A stretch of DNA of 64,000 nucleotides from an uncultured Bacteroidota bacterium (GTDB lineage: Bacteria; Bacteroidota; Bacteroidia; Flavobacteriales; Flavobacteriaceae). Shown here piece after piece: positions 25,622 through 34,211 of this stretch. The first letter of the stretch is position 1. Every line of letters begins with the position of its first letter. The notes under the pieces were generated by a model that saw only the letters and a program-made list of their open reading frames with translations, was not told the DNA's origin and searched no databases. Made by a program: the position numbers and the translations under genes. The stretch spans positions 62,001-126,000 of the forward strand of contig CACIKV010000002.1 of the NCBI GenBank assembly GCA_902587325.1, in the 5' to 3' direction.

Positions 25622-27913
25622 ATGAACAAACATATTTTACCAATAGCTATTTCACTATTACTTTTTTCAAGTAGTGTTATATCACAAAGGATACAAACCG
25701 AACAAATAAATACGAACAAGTTTAGACAATTAAATCAAGAATTTTCTTCACCTAACATGTTCAGAACTGCTTCTGGAGCACCAGGACCTGCATACTACCA
25801 ACAACAAGCAGATTATAAGATTAATATTGAGTTAGATGATTTAAATAAAAAAATTTATGGTGATGAAATAGTAACCTATACAAATAATTCACCTGATCAA
25901 CTAGATTATTTGTGGGTGCAATTAGATCAAAATATAAGATCAAAAGATTCGCCAAGCTTAATTAGAGATAGTAGTAAGTTAGTTGAACCAGCATATATTC
26001 CTAATTCATTTGATGATGATTTTTTAAAAAAGCCATTTGATGGAGGATTTAATATAAATCACGTAAGGGGAATTGATAATAAGCCACTCGATTATTTTAT
26101 AAATCAAACTATGATGAGGATTGATTTACCAGAGCCACTGAAAACTGGACAAAGTTTTTCTTTTAAAGTTAAATGGAATTATAATATTAATAATCGATTA
26201 GAGGACAGAGGAAGATCTGGCTATGAGACGTTCCCAAGTGATGATAACAGAGCTTATACAATTGCTCAATTTTTTCCGAGAATGTGTGTTTACGATGAAG
26301 TTGAAGGCTGGCAAAATTATCAATTTTGGGGTGATGGTGAATTTGCTTTGCCATTTGGAAATTATGAAGTTAATATAACGGTTCCAGCAGATCATATTTT
26401 AGAGGCAACCGGTGAGTTAATTAATAGAAAAGAAGTATATACAAAGGAAATGATGAAAAGGTTTAATCAGGCTAAAAAGTCATTTGATGAACCTGTTTTA
26501 ATTGTAAATCAGGAAGAGGCTGAAATTACTGAAAAATCCTTTTCAAAAGATAAAAAGACTTGGAAATTTATTGCAGAAAATGTTCGTGATTTTGCCTTTG
26601 CAACATCTCGAAAATATATTTTGGATATGATGGCGGTTAAAATTGGTCAAGATACTGTGATGGCTGTATCACTTTATCCTAGAGAGGGAAACCCAATGTG
26701 GGAGGATTTTTCTACCATTACTGTTGTTGAAACCTTAAAATTTTATTCTGATTATACATTTAATTATCCTTATCATAAAGCTGTTTCAGTTCATGCTCAC
26801 AGAGTTGGAATGGAGTATCCAATGATATGTTTTAATTTTGGACGACCCAATATTGATGGATCATATTCTGATGATGAAAAATTCGGAATGATTGGTGTTA
26901 TTGTTCATGAAATAGGTCATTTTTTCTTTCCTATGATTGTCAATAGTGATGAAAGACAATGGGCCTGGATGGATGAAGGAATTAATACCTTCGTTCAATA
27001 TTTAGCTGAACAAGAGTTTGGTAAAAAGTATCCTGAAATTATTTATCCTTACAAAAACTTTCCATCTGACAGAGGACCTGCTGAAATGATAGTTGATTAT
27101 ATGAGTGTTGATCAGAATTATTTAGCTCCAATAATGTCTAATCCTGAAAATGTTTATAGTTTAGGTCCAAATGCATATGGCAAACCTGCAACTGCGCTTA
27201 ATATTCTTAGGGAAACTATAATGGGTAGAGAATTGTTTGATTATGCATTTAAAAAATATTCAAACAGGTGGAAATTCAAACATCCAACCCCTGAAGATTT
27301 TTTTAGAACTATGGAAGATGCATCTGCTGTTGATCTTGATTGGTTTTGGAGAGGATGGTTTTATACAACTGATTATGTTGACATTGGAATTAAAGAAATT
27401 AATCAATACTATGTATCTCCAAACCCTAGTGAGGAGCTTAAAAAACTGTTGATCGATGAAATGGGAATTCCAAGGAATAGTTGGAGACCTTTAATTTTCT
27501 TAGATAAGTTCGAAAATGATAAAGAAAATAACAAAGAAAAAGCTCCGCTTGATAATTCTAAATTGCTTAATAATTATCTTAACGAAAACTATTCAAAAGA
27601 AGAAATCAGTAATTTAAATATTCCGAAGTATTATTATGAGGTTATTTTTGATAAACCTGGAGGATTAGTAATGCCAATAATAATTGATATTGAATATGAT
27701 GACGGTACAACTGAAAGAAAAAAATATCCTGCACAAGTATGGAGAAAAAATGATTTAGAAGTTAGAAAAGTATTGACAAGTAATAAAAAGATTTTAAGTA
27801 TTAAACTTGATCCAGATAAAGAAACAGCGGATATTGATGTATCAAATAATTCTTGGCCAAAAGTAGAAAGTAATTCAGATTTTGATAATTTTAAATCTAA
27901 AATAAAGGGATAA
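25622..27913 (+). CDS. M1 family metallopeptidase, exported
   Basis: A 763-residue gluzincin aminopeptidase-like protein with a signal peptide (ILPIAISLLLFSSSVISQ). The N-terminal half is the beta-saddle domain; the catalytic domain has the zinc motif VIVHEIGHFFFP near residue 437 and the third ligand in WAWMDEGINTFVQYL about 20 residues later. The GAMEN exopeptidase motif is replaced by VGMEYPMICF, as in related exported M1 proteins. It lacks a recognisable T9SS C-terminal domain, ending in a lysine-rich tail, so it is likely periplasmic. tatA follows with no gap. Confidence 0.88.
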   Translation: MNKHILPIAISLLLFSSSVISQRIQTEQINTNKFRQLNQEFSSPNMFRTASGAPGPAYYQQQADYKINIELDDLNKKIYGDEIVTYTNNSPDQLDYLWVQLDQNIRSKDSPSLIRDSSKLVEPAYIPNSFDDDFLKKPFDGGFNINHVRGIDNKPLDYFINQTMMRIDLPEPLKTGQSFSFKVKWNYNINNRLEDRGRSGYETFPSDDNRAYTIAQFFPRMCVYDEVEGWQNYQFWGDGEFALPFGNYEVNITVPADHILEATGELINRKEVYTKEMMKRFNQAKKSFDEPVLIVNQEEAEITEKSFSKDKKTWKFIAENVRDFAFATSRKYILDMMAVKIGQDTVMAVSLYPREGNPMWEDFSTITVVETLKFYSDYTFNYPYHKAVSVHAHRVGMEYPMICFNFGRPNIDGSYSDDEKFGMIGVIVHEIGHFFFPMIVNSDERQWAWMDEGINTFVQYLAEQEFGKKYPEIIYPYKNFPSDRGPAEMIVDYMSVDQNYLAPIMSNPENVYSLGPNAYGKPATALNILRETIMGRELFDYAFKKYSNRWKFKHPTPEDFFRTMEDASAVDLDWFWRGWFYTTDYVDIGIKEINQYYVSPNPSEELKKLLIDEMGIPRNSWRPLIFLDKFENDKENNKEKAPLDNSKLLNNYLNENYSKEEISNLNIPKYYYEVIFDKPGGLVMPIIIDIEYDDGTTERKKYPAQVWRKNDLEVRKVLTSNKKILSIKLDPDKETADIDVSNNSWPKVESNSDFDNFKSKIKG

Positions 27914-28180
27914 ATGGTTCTATTATTTATTAGCGGAGCGGAAATTTTAGTAATTTTTTTAATTATTCTTTTGCTTTTTGGAGCTGACAAGATCCCAGAT
28001 ATTGCAAAAGGTTTGGGTAAGGGGATAAGACAGGTTAAAGATGCAACCCAAGAGATTAAGTCTGAAATTCAAAAAAGTGCAAAAAAAAAGGGTATAGATA
28101 CTAAAGAGATTTCTGATCAAATTGATAGTGTTAAGGACGATATTGATGATTTAACAGGTTCGATCAGAAGAGATCTCTAG
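27914..28180 (+). CDS. tatA: Twin-arginine translocase subunit TatA
   Basis: An 88-residue protein with the single-spanning TatA/TatB layout: a short N-terminal membrane helix ([21 protein letters not shown]), the hinge FGADKIPD, then an amphipathic helix ([19 protein letters not shown]) and an acidic tail. TatA oligomers form the pore for folded proteins exported by the Tat pathway. Its ATG directly follows the TAA of the M1 gene. tatC is not in the window. Its TAG stop shares CTAG with the convergent gene's stop. Confidence 0.88.
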   Translation: MVLLFISGAEILVIFLIILLLFGADKIPDIAKGLGKGIRQVKDATQEIKSEIQKSAKKKGIDTKEISDQIDSVKDDIDDLTGSIRRDL

Positions 28181-28821
28181 ATTTTTCTAATAAAACTTAA
28201 CCCATCCCTTACTGGAAGAATAACAGTTTCAACTCTTTTGTCTGAATTTACCTTTTCGTTAAATTCCAAAATAGATTTTGTAGCTAAATCATCTTCCTCA
28301 ACTTTGTCAAGTATTTTGCCACTCCAAAGGATATTATCAGCGATAATAACTCCACCAGATTTAACCTTATCAATTATCAAATCAAAATATAAAGGATAAT
28401 TTTCCTTATCAGCATCGATAAAAACAAGATCGAATTCAAAATATAGTTTATCAATTATTTTTATAGCATCACCTGTATATTGTATTACTTTTTTAGAAAT
28501 TCCAGCTTTATTGAAATATTTATTTTGAATGTCTATTAATTCTTCATTATGGTCAATCGTATGAATAAAACCATTATCATCAAGACCTTCTGAAAAACAA
28601 ATTGTTGAATAACCAGTGTAAGTTCCAATTTCAAGTATAGAGCTAGGTCTTATTATTTTTGAAATCAGAGATAATATTCTTCCTTGATAATTTCCACTTA
28701 ACATTCTAGGGTTTAATATTTTTAAATGAGTCTCCCTATTTAACTCTTTTAATATTTCTGGTTCATCAGAACTTTTACTAAGTGTATAATCAAAAATTTT
28801 TTTATCAATAAAGTTTTTCAT
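28177..28821 (-). CDS. O-methyltransferase, family 3
   Basis: A 214-residue SAM-dependent methyltransferase of the catechol/caffeoyl-CoA O-methyltransferase-like family. It carries [21 protein letters not shown] (motif I), [13 protein letters not shown], the metal-binding [18 protein letters not shown] and [12 protein letters not shown], and a C-terminal GLSFIRKI. The physiological substrate is unknown; a divalent-metal-dependent O-methylation of small catechol-like molecules is the family norm. Overlaps the upstream flavin reductase gene by four bases, so the two are co-transcribed. Confidence 0.88.
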   Translation of the reverse strand: MKNFIDKKIFDYTLSKSSDEPEILKELNRETHLKILNPRMLSGNYQGRILSLISKIIRPSSILEIGTYTGYSTICFSEGLDDNGFIHTIDHNEELIDIQNKYFNKAGISKKVIQYTGDAIKIIDKLYFEFDLVFIDADKENYPLYFDLIIDKVKSGGVIIADNILWSGKILDKVEEDDLATKSILEFNEKVNSDKRVETVILPVRDGLSFIRKI

Positions 28822-29435
28822 TTTTTTGGCCTAGCATATTCAAATCTATCAATTAGCTTAGTTTTTGCATAACCGTCGAGTCCATTAATAGTAACAGTTT
28901 CTGCTTTATCTAATCTTATCCATCCATCATCTTCTAGAAAATCTTTTCCAACATAAAGACATTCAATCGATGCAACAACAAGAATTGTATTATTCTCTTT
29001 AATATTATATTCATTCAAATATTTACAACCAAATTTAATCTTTGAATTTTTTACAAAAGGAGCTTTAAAACCGTCAAGATATTCAGGTTCAAATTTTGTT
29101 TTTTCAAATTCTGAGATTTCTTTTGGATATTTAGCAGATGTGTGATGAGCATCTTTAATGTCCTCAGCTTTTACATGATTAACTGTAAAATATTTTGTAT
29201 TAAAGATGTTATTATACGTGTTTCTAGGAACAGTCCTTGGCCTCAGAACAAAACCAATCATCGCTGGATCACTTCCAAGGTGAGTGATAGAGCTGAATAT
29301 TGCAAGATTTGTATTTCCTTCACTGTCTATTGAGCCCAGAAGATTTGCTGATTTGTATCCAGTACAACTATTTATAAGATTTAATCTATAAATTTTTTCT
29401 AAACTTTTAATTTTATTTTTATCAAATCGAACCAT
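28818..29435 (-). CDS. Flavin reductase family protein
   Basis: A 205-residue FMN-binding split-barrel protein. SCTGYKSANLLGSIDSEG and NLAIFSSITHLGSDPAMIGF form the flavin pocket; FTVNHVKAEDIKDAHHTSAKYPKE is typical for the Bacteroidota subgroup. Members reduce flavin with NAD(P)H or use bound FMN; the electron acceptor here is not evident. It shares a four-base overlap with the O-methyltransferase gene downstream. Confidence 0.85.
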   Translation of the reverse strand: MVRFDKNKIKSLEKIYRLNLINSCTGYKSANLLGSIDSEGNTNLAIFSSITHLGSDPAMIGFVLRPRTVPRNTYNNIFNTKYFTVNHVKAEDIKDAHHTSAKYPKEISEFEKTKFEPEYLDGFKAPFVKNSKIKFGCKYLNEYNIKENNTILVVASIECLYVGKDFLEDDGWIRLDKAETVTINGLDGYAKTKLIDRFEYARPKK

Positions 29436-29474
29436 ATATTTTTATTAATTTAAAATTATGAAAATTAATAGCAA

Positions 29475-29672
29475 TTGGAAACTAAATTTAAAATAGCAAC
29501 AACCTTTTTAGTAATTGGTATTATTTGTTTTTTAGTATTTTACTTAATCGATTCTCAAGTTGATGAAAATGGAATAATACAAGAACCATTTTTTTTATTA
29601 CCTATAGGTTTTACAAGTTTACTATTATCTATTTTCTTATTTATCTTGTTTGCTGTTATAAAAAAAAAATAG
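29475..29672 (+). CDS. Small two-helix membrane protein (DUF3955-like)
   Basis: A 65-residue protein with two membrane helices (ATTFLVIGIICFLVFYLI and LLPIGFTSLLLSIFLFILFAV) joined by DSQVDENGIIQEPFF. The conserved VDENG..EPFFLLPIG segment resembles DUF3955 proteins, of unknown function. Start is TTG at 29475; an ATG at 29458 is in another frame and quickly stops. It is immediately followed by an intrinsic terminator, supporting a real transcript. Confidence 0.6.
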   Translation: METKFKIATTFLVIGIICFLVFYLIDSQVDENGIIQEPFFLLPIGFTSLLLSIFLFILFAVIKKK

Positions 29673-29702
29673 GATTCAATTTGAATCCTACTTTAATTTT
29701 TT
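29665..29702. terminator. Bidirectional intrinsic terminator
   Basis: The inverted repeat AGGATTCAA-T-TTGAATCCT is preceded by a run of As and followed by ACTTTAATTTTTT. This arrangement gives a stem and U-tract on both strands and lies between convergent genes (29672 and 29719). Confidence 0.75.
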
Positions 29703-29718
29703 AGTTGTATTATAAAAT

Positions 29719-30354
29719 TTAATTTTTTCTTTCCTTGGTGTCCTTTTGTTCACAAGTTTCTTTTAATTCTTGTAAATCTTTTTCACTATCCATCACTTTT
29801 TCAATGAGATTTTTATCATCATCATAAAATGTTACAGTGACAGGGAATAATAATTTAATTTCTTTTCTATCTGACTTACTTTCTGAGTTGTAAGTTTTAA
29901 CAACATCGCAATGTTCTTTTCTATCATTAACTTTAATAATTTTTCCATCTGGAAGTTCAAGCGAGAGCGGATATTTAAGTTTAAAACATGGCTTGCTTCT
30001 TTTCTTTTTATCTTTTTTGTCAAAATCTTTACTTCTTTCTAATTTTCTGCCATCAGTATCAAAAAAAACATCGCCAGATTTAATTCCCATGTTAAATACA
30101 TCAATTGACATCATTCCTAATTGATAACCAAGGCTAGGAGCCAGTTTTGCATCTTCGATAAAATCATCAGGCATTTCATTAGAAATAGAATTTTTTATTA
30201 AATAAGGTAAATCATTTTCTAAAACTGAAATTTTATCCTCCGAATTAATAATAGCATCAATTAGTTCATCGTCAGTCAATATATTTTCAACTTCACAGGA
30301 ATTGATAAATAATAACAATATTGGAAGGAATAAAAGTTTTGAGTAATACTTCAT
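29719..30354 (-). CDS. Lipoprotein of unknown function with a charged C-terminus
   Basis: A 211-residue lipoprotein (signal LLFLPILLLFINSC, Cys20). After an acidic segment, the C-terminal half contains KPCFKLKYPLSLELPDGKII, a motif I recognise from several flavobacterial lipoproteins of unknown function, and a second cysteine in EHCDVVKTY that could pair with the first. The last 30 residues are very rich in Lys, Glu and Asp. No enzymatic motif is visible. It is separated by 43 bases from the upstream minus-strand gene. Confidence 0.6.
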   Translation of the reverse strand: MKYYSKLLFLPILLLFINSCEVENILTDDELIDAIINSEDKISVLENDLPYLIKNSISNEMPDDFIEDAKLAPSLGYQLGMMSIDVFNMGIKSGDVFFDTDGRKLERSKDFDKKDKKKRSKPCFKLKYPLSLELPDGKIIKVNDRKEHCDVVKTYNSESKSDRKEIKLLFPVTVTFYDDDKNLIEKVMDSEKDLQELKETCEQKDTKERKN

Positions 30355-30397
30355 TTTAATTTTTTATAAAAATACTAAAATATTAGTAATCATGTAA

Positions 30398-30817
30398 CTA
30401 TGAAATATAGTTTTCAGTATTTTTAGCTTTTTCTTCCATGATTTTTCTTATGAATGAGTGATCATTTTCTGATTTAACTTTGATTTTTAAAAATTTACTA
30501 TCAACATTAAATGTGTATTCTTTTTCAGTGACTTTAAAAACTACCAATTTATAGTACGGTATTGCTAAACCATATGTCTCTAAAAGTGACCTAAAATATA
30601 TGATAATACCTTTCGTTCTTAACTCAATATTACAATGATTTGTATTTTGATCAAGAATTAACAGATTTTCTATCCCTTTATTTGCTTTAGTAATTAATAA
30701 CTTTCCAGAACCAACACCTCCTTTTTTTATTTTTTCAAAAAAAGAATATGAGTTTCCAATTAAATCATCAATTTCATTTTTAATATTATCATTTTTATAC
30801 GAAACATTTCTTAACAT
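30398..30817 (-). CDS. Conserved hypothetical protein
   Basis: A 139-residue soluble protein with no signal peptide or membrane segment. The central part IELRTKGIIIYFRSLLETYGLAIPYYKL is aromatic and looks like a small beta-rich fold; I recall similar hypothetical proteins from flavobacteria, but no function. Start ATG at 30817. It is divergent from the Kelch lipoprotein gene with a 34-base gap, where both promoters must lie. Confidence 0.6.
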   Translation of the reverse strand: MLRNVSYKNDNIKNEIDDLIGNSYSFFEKIKKGGVGSGKLLITKANKGIENLLILDQNTNHCNIELRTKGIIIYFRSLLETYGLAIPYYKLVVFKVTEKEYTFNVDSKFLKIKVKSENDHSFIRKIMEEKAKNTENYIS

Positions 30818-30851
30818 GTAAAATAAATATCAATAATTATACTAAATTTAA

Positions 30852-31862
30852 TTGTTGAAAAATTTAATTTCATTATTTATATTAATACTATTAGTTCTGT
30901 CTTGTAGTGACAACAATAATGACTCAGAGCTGGCTGAATCCCCTTGTATTGAGGCTGATTATGTGTCATTTAAAACCTCAACCAGTCTAACCAGCTCAAG
31001 AGGCTATGGTTCATCAACTTTTTTAAATAATAATATTTACATATCCAGAGGAGCAAAATTAAATATCGATGGTGTTTCTAATTCACGTACAAGTGATATA
31101 ATTAGGTACGATACTAATAATGAAACTTGGTCTGAAATTACAAACGATCTCATTAGTCTGAGATACGGAGATATAGAAATTTATAATTCAAAAATTTATT
31201 TACTTAATGGCGATATAAGTGGTGGAGGTCTTAATAATTCAGTCGAAGTTTTTGATTTAACAACTAATGAACTAAAAATATTAAATGGTATAAACCCTTA
31301 TCCTGTCAGAGAAAATGGAAGTGATATTTGGAAATTTCATAATATTATTTTTTTTGGTGGAACAGATGAAAATGGAGATTGCTCAGACAAAATTGTAAAA
31401 TATAATTTAAACGATAATTCATTTGAATTAATAGGTAATCTTCCAGTTGCTATTTGTAATACTAAGGGTCAGATAATAAACGATAAATTATATATTATAG
31501 CAGGATATTTAGGATCAGAAGTGCTTAACAAAATTTTAGTGTATGATTTAAATAATAATTCTTTGATAGACGAAATTTCAATCCCGGTCTCAATTTCTGC
31601 TCACACAACTTCAAAATATAAAGACAAAATTTTCATAAAAGGTGATTATAATATCCAAAATTTATTTGCTGTTTTTGATACAGATGATAATTCATTTAGA
31701 ATTATTGAAAGTGATGTTGCAAACTCTAGACATTTAATGTCTGAAATAGTTAATGGAAAATTTTATGTTTTTGGAGGTAATACAACATCTCAATTTTCTA
31801 CTATGACTGATAAAGTTCAGTACTTAGATCTAGATAACGAGGGTTATTTTTGTTATGATTAA
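30852..31862 (+). CDS. Kelch-repeat lipoprotein
   Basis: A 336-residue lipoprotein (signal LISLFILILLVLSC). From about residue 45 it carries five to six Kelch-like blades with the usual G-x-x-Y or GG signature (NNIYISRG, SKIYLLNGDISGGGLNN, HNIIFFGGTDENG, DKLYIIAGYLG, GKFYVFGGN), which should form a beta-propeller on the cell surface or in the periplasm. It binds an unknown partner. No T9SS C-terminal domain. The start is TTG at 30852 or 30855; no ATG precedes the signal peptide. Confidence 0.75.
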   Translation: MLKNLISLFILILLVLSCSDNNNDSELAESPCIEADYVSFKTSTSLTSSRGYGSSTFLNNNIYISRGAKLNIDGVSNSRTSDIIRYDTNNETWSEITNDLISLRYGDIEIYNSKIYLLNGDISGGGLNNSVEVFDLTTNELKILNGINPYPVRENGSDIWKFHNIIFFGGTDENGDCSDKIVKYNLNDNSFELIGNLPVAICNTKGQIINDKLYIIAGYLGSEVLNKILVYDLNNNSLIDEISIPVSISAHTTSKYKDKIFIKGDYNIQNLFAVFDTDDNSFRIIESDVANSRHLMSEIVNGKFYVFGGNTTSQFSTMTDKVQYLDLDNEGYFCYD

Positions 31863-31878
31863 TTGAGAATTTGTTTTG

Positions 31879-31953
31879 GGGTGATTAGCTCAGTTGGTTC
31901 AGAGCACTACCTTGACAGGGTAGGGGTCACTGGTTCGAATCCAGTATCACCCA
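31879..31953 (+). tRNA. tRNA-Val (anticodon GAC)
   Basis: A 75-base cloverleaf. Acceptor GGGTGAT (31879-31885) pairs with ATCACCC (31946-31952), discriminator A; D-arm TAGCTCAGTTGGTTCAGAGC, anticodon stem CTACC/GGTAG with GAC at 31914-31916, T-arm ACTGG-TTCGAAT-CCAGT. CCA is not encoded. Its 3' 23-24 bases recur 2.2 kb downstream at 34142-34165. Confidence 0.97.
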
Positions 31954-32063
31954 CAAAAAAATACACACTGATTATCAACGCTTTACAAAACTAAAAATTG
32001 TTCCCAAATTTTGACTCGAACTAGTGAAAATTTAATTTTTGTAATTAGAAACCTAACATTTTC

Positions 32064-33122
32064 TCAGAATATTGTATCCCTTTGGTTTGTAAAGTATTTT
32101 AAATTATTAGATATTTTTTTATTTGATTTTTCTCTTATAAAATCAATTAAAATTTTATCAATGATTTTCTTATTTTCATCAGGATAAGTCATCCTAATTA
32201 AATTAACTTTTTTAATCCATTTTCTAATCTTACTAATTGAGTTTTTATTAAGTGTTTTTAGAACTTTAACTCCCATTTTGTCTAAGGCAACTGCGTTCAT
32301 ATGTTGTTCAAATTGATATTTCATTGGAATAACCAGTAATTTTTTTCCAAGAAATAGTGCTTCAGATGGAGTTTCAAAACCAGAATTACATATTACTCCT
32401 GAACACGACAATAAACTTTCTTCAAACTCCTCATATCCTGTAGGAAAAAATGAAATATTTCCTCTCCTATACTTCTGCTTTGTATGTTGGGAAAAAACAT
32501 GCCAATTTTGCTTGTATATTTTTGAAAATATAGCATAAAGATACTCATCTGAATATGATGGTAAATATGTAGTTATATGAGAACCATTTTTAATTTCTTT
32601 ATTTCTTAGGTTGGATTTTATTATTGGGAAAAAAAAATTTCTATCATATTTTTTAAAATGAAATCCATAGCCTTTCTTAATAGGTGAATAATATTTTAAA
32701 ATAAATGACTGAATCAGATTCACTTTTGATCCTTTTGGTACTTTATGTGATAATAAAGAGAATTGATGACTCAATGCAATACAATTTTTTTTTCTTTTAA
32801 ATAAACATGCCCAAGCAGATATAGGTTCAAAATCATTAATTATTAAATCGTATTTGTTAACTGGACAATTATAAATCTCTCTAATAAATGTTATTGGATT
32901 GAATAATTTAAATGTCTTGAAAAAATCAATTCCTCCTTTTTTTCCAAATACAAAACTCAAGCCTTTATATTGATATTTTATATCATATTTCAATTTTAAT
33001 GATGATTGAGTTCCACTAATCAACACATCAACCTCAGCTCGATTTTTAAAAATTTTAATTAATTCATTTGCTCTAATTATATGTCCGTTTCCTGTTGACT
33101 GAACTGCGTATAAAATTTTCAT
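32064..33122 (-). CDS. GT-B glycosyltransferase of the MJ1255/VC2487 type
   Basis: A 352-residue protein of the GT28/MurG-like clan. It starts MKILYAVQSTGNGHIIRANEL, where the GNGH loop is the family signature, and the C-terminal donor-binding domain has SGVICNSGFETPSEALFLGKKLLVIP and QFEQHMNAVAL. It probably transfers a sugar from a nucleotide-sugar donor to a lipid or envelope acceptor. It overlaps the LpxH-like gene by four bases; the two form an isolated minus-strand cassette between tRNA-Val and a copy of its 3' end. The exact donor and acceptor are not known. Confidence 0.8.
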   Translation of the reverse strand: MKILYAVQSTGNGHIIRANELIKIFKNRAEVDVLISGTQSSLKLKYDIKYQYKGLSFVFGKKGGIDFFKTFKLFNPITFIREIYNCPVNKYDLIINDFEPISAWACLFKRKKNCIALSHQFSLLSHKVPKGSKVNLIQSFILKYYSPIKKGYGFHFKKYDRNFFFPIIKSNLRNKEIKNGSHITTYLPSYSDEYLYAIFSKIYKQNWHVFSQHTKQKYRRGNISFFPTGYEEFEESLLSCSGVICNSGFETPSEALFLGKKLLVIPMKYQFEQHMNAVALDKMGVKVLKTLNKNSISKIRKWIKKVNLIRMTYPDENKKIIDKILIDFIREKSNKKISNNLKYFTNQRDTIF

Positions 33123-33955
33123 GATTTAAAATTTTTAAGCATAGATTCAAAAAGTTCGTTTGTTGATTTATCAATTGTTGATTTTCTTTCTTTTTTCAGA
33201 TTTTTGAAATTATTAGGATCATATTCGAACAAACTCCAACTATCATTGTTGTATTCCAGTGAAGTTAAATTTTCTATCCAATCTCCAGAGTTCAAATATG
33301 TTATTTTTTTTCCCTTATTAATTTGATCCCTAATAACTGGTTGATGTATGTGTCCACAGACAACAAAATCATAATTATTTTCACGAGCTATCCCGAGAGC
33401 AATATCTTCAAATTGATTGACATATTTCACTGCTTCCTTGACCTTGTATTTTATGTATTTAGAAAATGATATTTTTCCTTTACCCCTCCATTCCCTAAAA
33501 CGATTAACAGTAAAATTTAATCTAATCAAAAAATCATATCCTATTCCTCCTAATTTTGCGACCCATTTAGAATACTTCATTGTTATATCAAATACATCAC
33601 CATGAAAAAACCAAGCTTTTTTACCATTTAATTTTAAAACTGCTTTATTACTAATTTTAAAATTTTTCATTCCATAACCATTAAATTTCCTAAGAACTTC
33701 ATCATGATTTCCTGGTAAATAATAAATCTTGGTTCCTTTAGATAAAAAATCTAAGAGTATTCTTATTACTTTCAAATGAGATTTTGGAAAGTACTTTTTT
33801 TTGAACTGCCATATATCAATTATATCACCATTTAGAATGATTTTTTTAGGTTTGATAGTTCTCAAATAATTAATTAATTCATCAGCTCTGCACCCTCGTG
33901 TACCTAGGTGAATATCTGAAAGAACAACTAAATCTATTAGTCTTTTTTTATACAT
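33119..33955 (-). CDS. UDP-2,3-diacylglucosamine diphosphatase-like metallophosphoesterase
   Basis: A 278-residue calcineurin-fold phosphoesterase. The metal-binding motifs are all present: VLSDIHLGT, LNGDIIDIWQF, LPGNHDEVLR, WFFHGDVFD and VCGHIHQPVI. This resembles LpxH/LpxH2, which hydrolyses UDP-diacylglucosamine in lipid A synthesis, though a different envelope substrate is possible. I place the start at the ATG at 33955 (MYKKRLIDLVVLSDIHLG); a further in-frame extension to 33985 adds ten residues without support. Shares a four-base overlap with the glycosyltransferase gene. Confidence 0.8.
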   Translation of the reverse strand: MYKKRLIDLVVLSDIHLGTRGCRADELINYLRTIKPKKIILNGDIIDIWQFKKKYFPKSHLKVIRILLDFLSKGTKIYYLPGNHDEVLRKFNGYGMKNFKISNKAVLKLNGKKAWFFHGDVFDITMKYSKWVAKLGGIGYDFLIRLNFTVNRFREWRGKGKISFSKYIKYKVKEAVKYVNQFEDIALGIARENNYDFVVCGHIHQPVIRDQINKGKKITYLNSGDWIENLTSLEYNNDSWSLFEYDPNNFKNLKKERKSTIDKSTNELFESMLKNFKS

Positions 33956-34020
33956 ACTTGATAATATGACTGTAATGTGAATCAAATGTTTTTAAAATAA
34001 TAAGATAATGTTAAAATTTA

Positions 34021-34057
34021 AAAATTAATGTGGACAGAATCTGTCTACATTAATTTT
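34021..34057. repeat. Near-perfect 17-bp inverted repeat (hairpin) upstream of the cassette
   Basis: AAAATTAATGTGGACAG (34021-34037) pairs with CTGTCTACATTAATTTT (34041-34057) over 17 positions with one G-T wobble and a 3-base loop. It lies in the gap between the LpxH-like gene and the tRNA-like relic. It may be a terminator, since T-rich bases follow on the plus strand, or part of the cassette boundary. Confidence 0.7.
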
Positions 34058-34079
34058 CATTAGTTTTGTTTAAGTGAAA

Positions 34080-34165
34080 GTGATACTACGGGGAACACCC
34101 TAAAAAATTAAGCTTTTGAAAATGAATAGCTTAAGATGTGAGTTCGAGTCCAGTATCACCCACAA
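34080..34165 (+). pseudogene. tRNA-Val-like relic or attachment-site copy
   Basis: The last 24 bases (34142-34165) match the 3' end of tRNA-Val (31932-31955 region) with one difference (GAG for GAA in the T-loop); the shared tail includes TCCAGTATCACCCACAA. Upstream, GTGATACT (34080-34087) can pair with AGTATCAC (34152-34159), and two more hairpins lie inside: GGGG-AACA-CCCT (34090-34101) and TTAAGCT/AGCTTAA (34108-34134). The D-arm and T-stem are missing, so it cannot be a normal tRNA. It could be a decayed tandem tRNA or an att duplicate left by an integration. Confidence 0.6.
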
Positions 34166-34211
34166 TTTATATCGATAAAAATCGTAGATTTAATGATTAA
34201 AATTTAACACA

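Noticed and set aside
31954-32063. Second RNA gene after tRNA-Val
   Set aside because: The 110-base gap has no cloverleaf or strong hairpin; it appears to be an ordinary spacer at the cassette edge.
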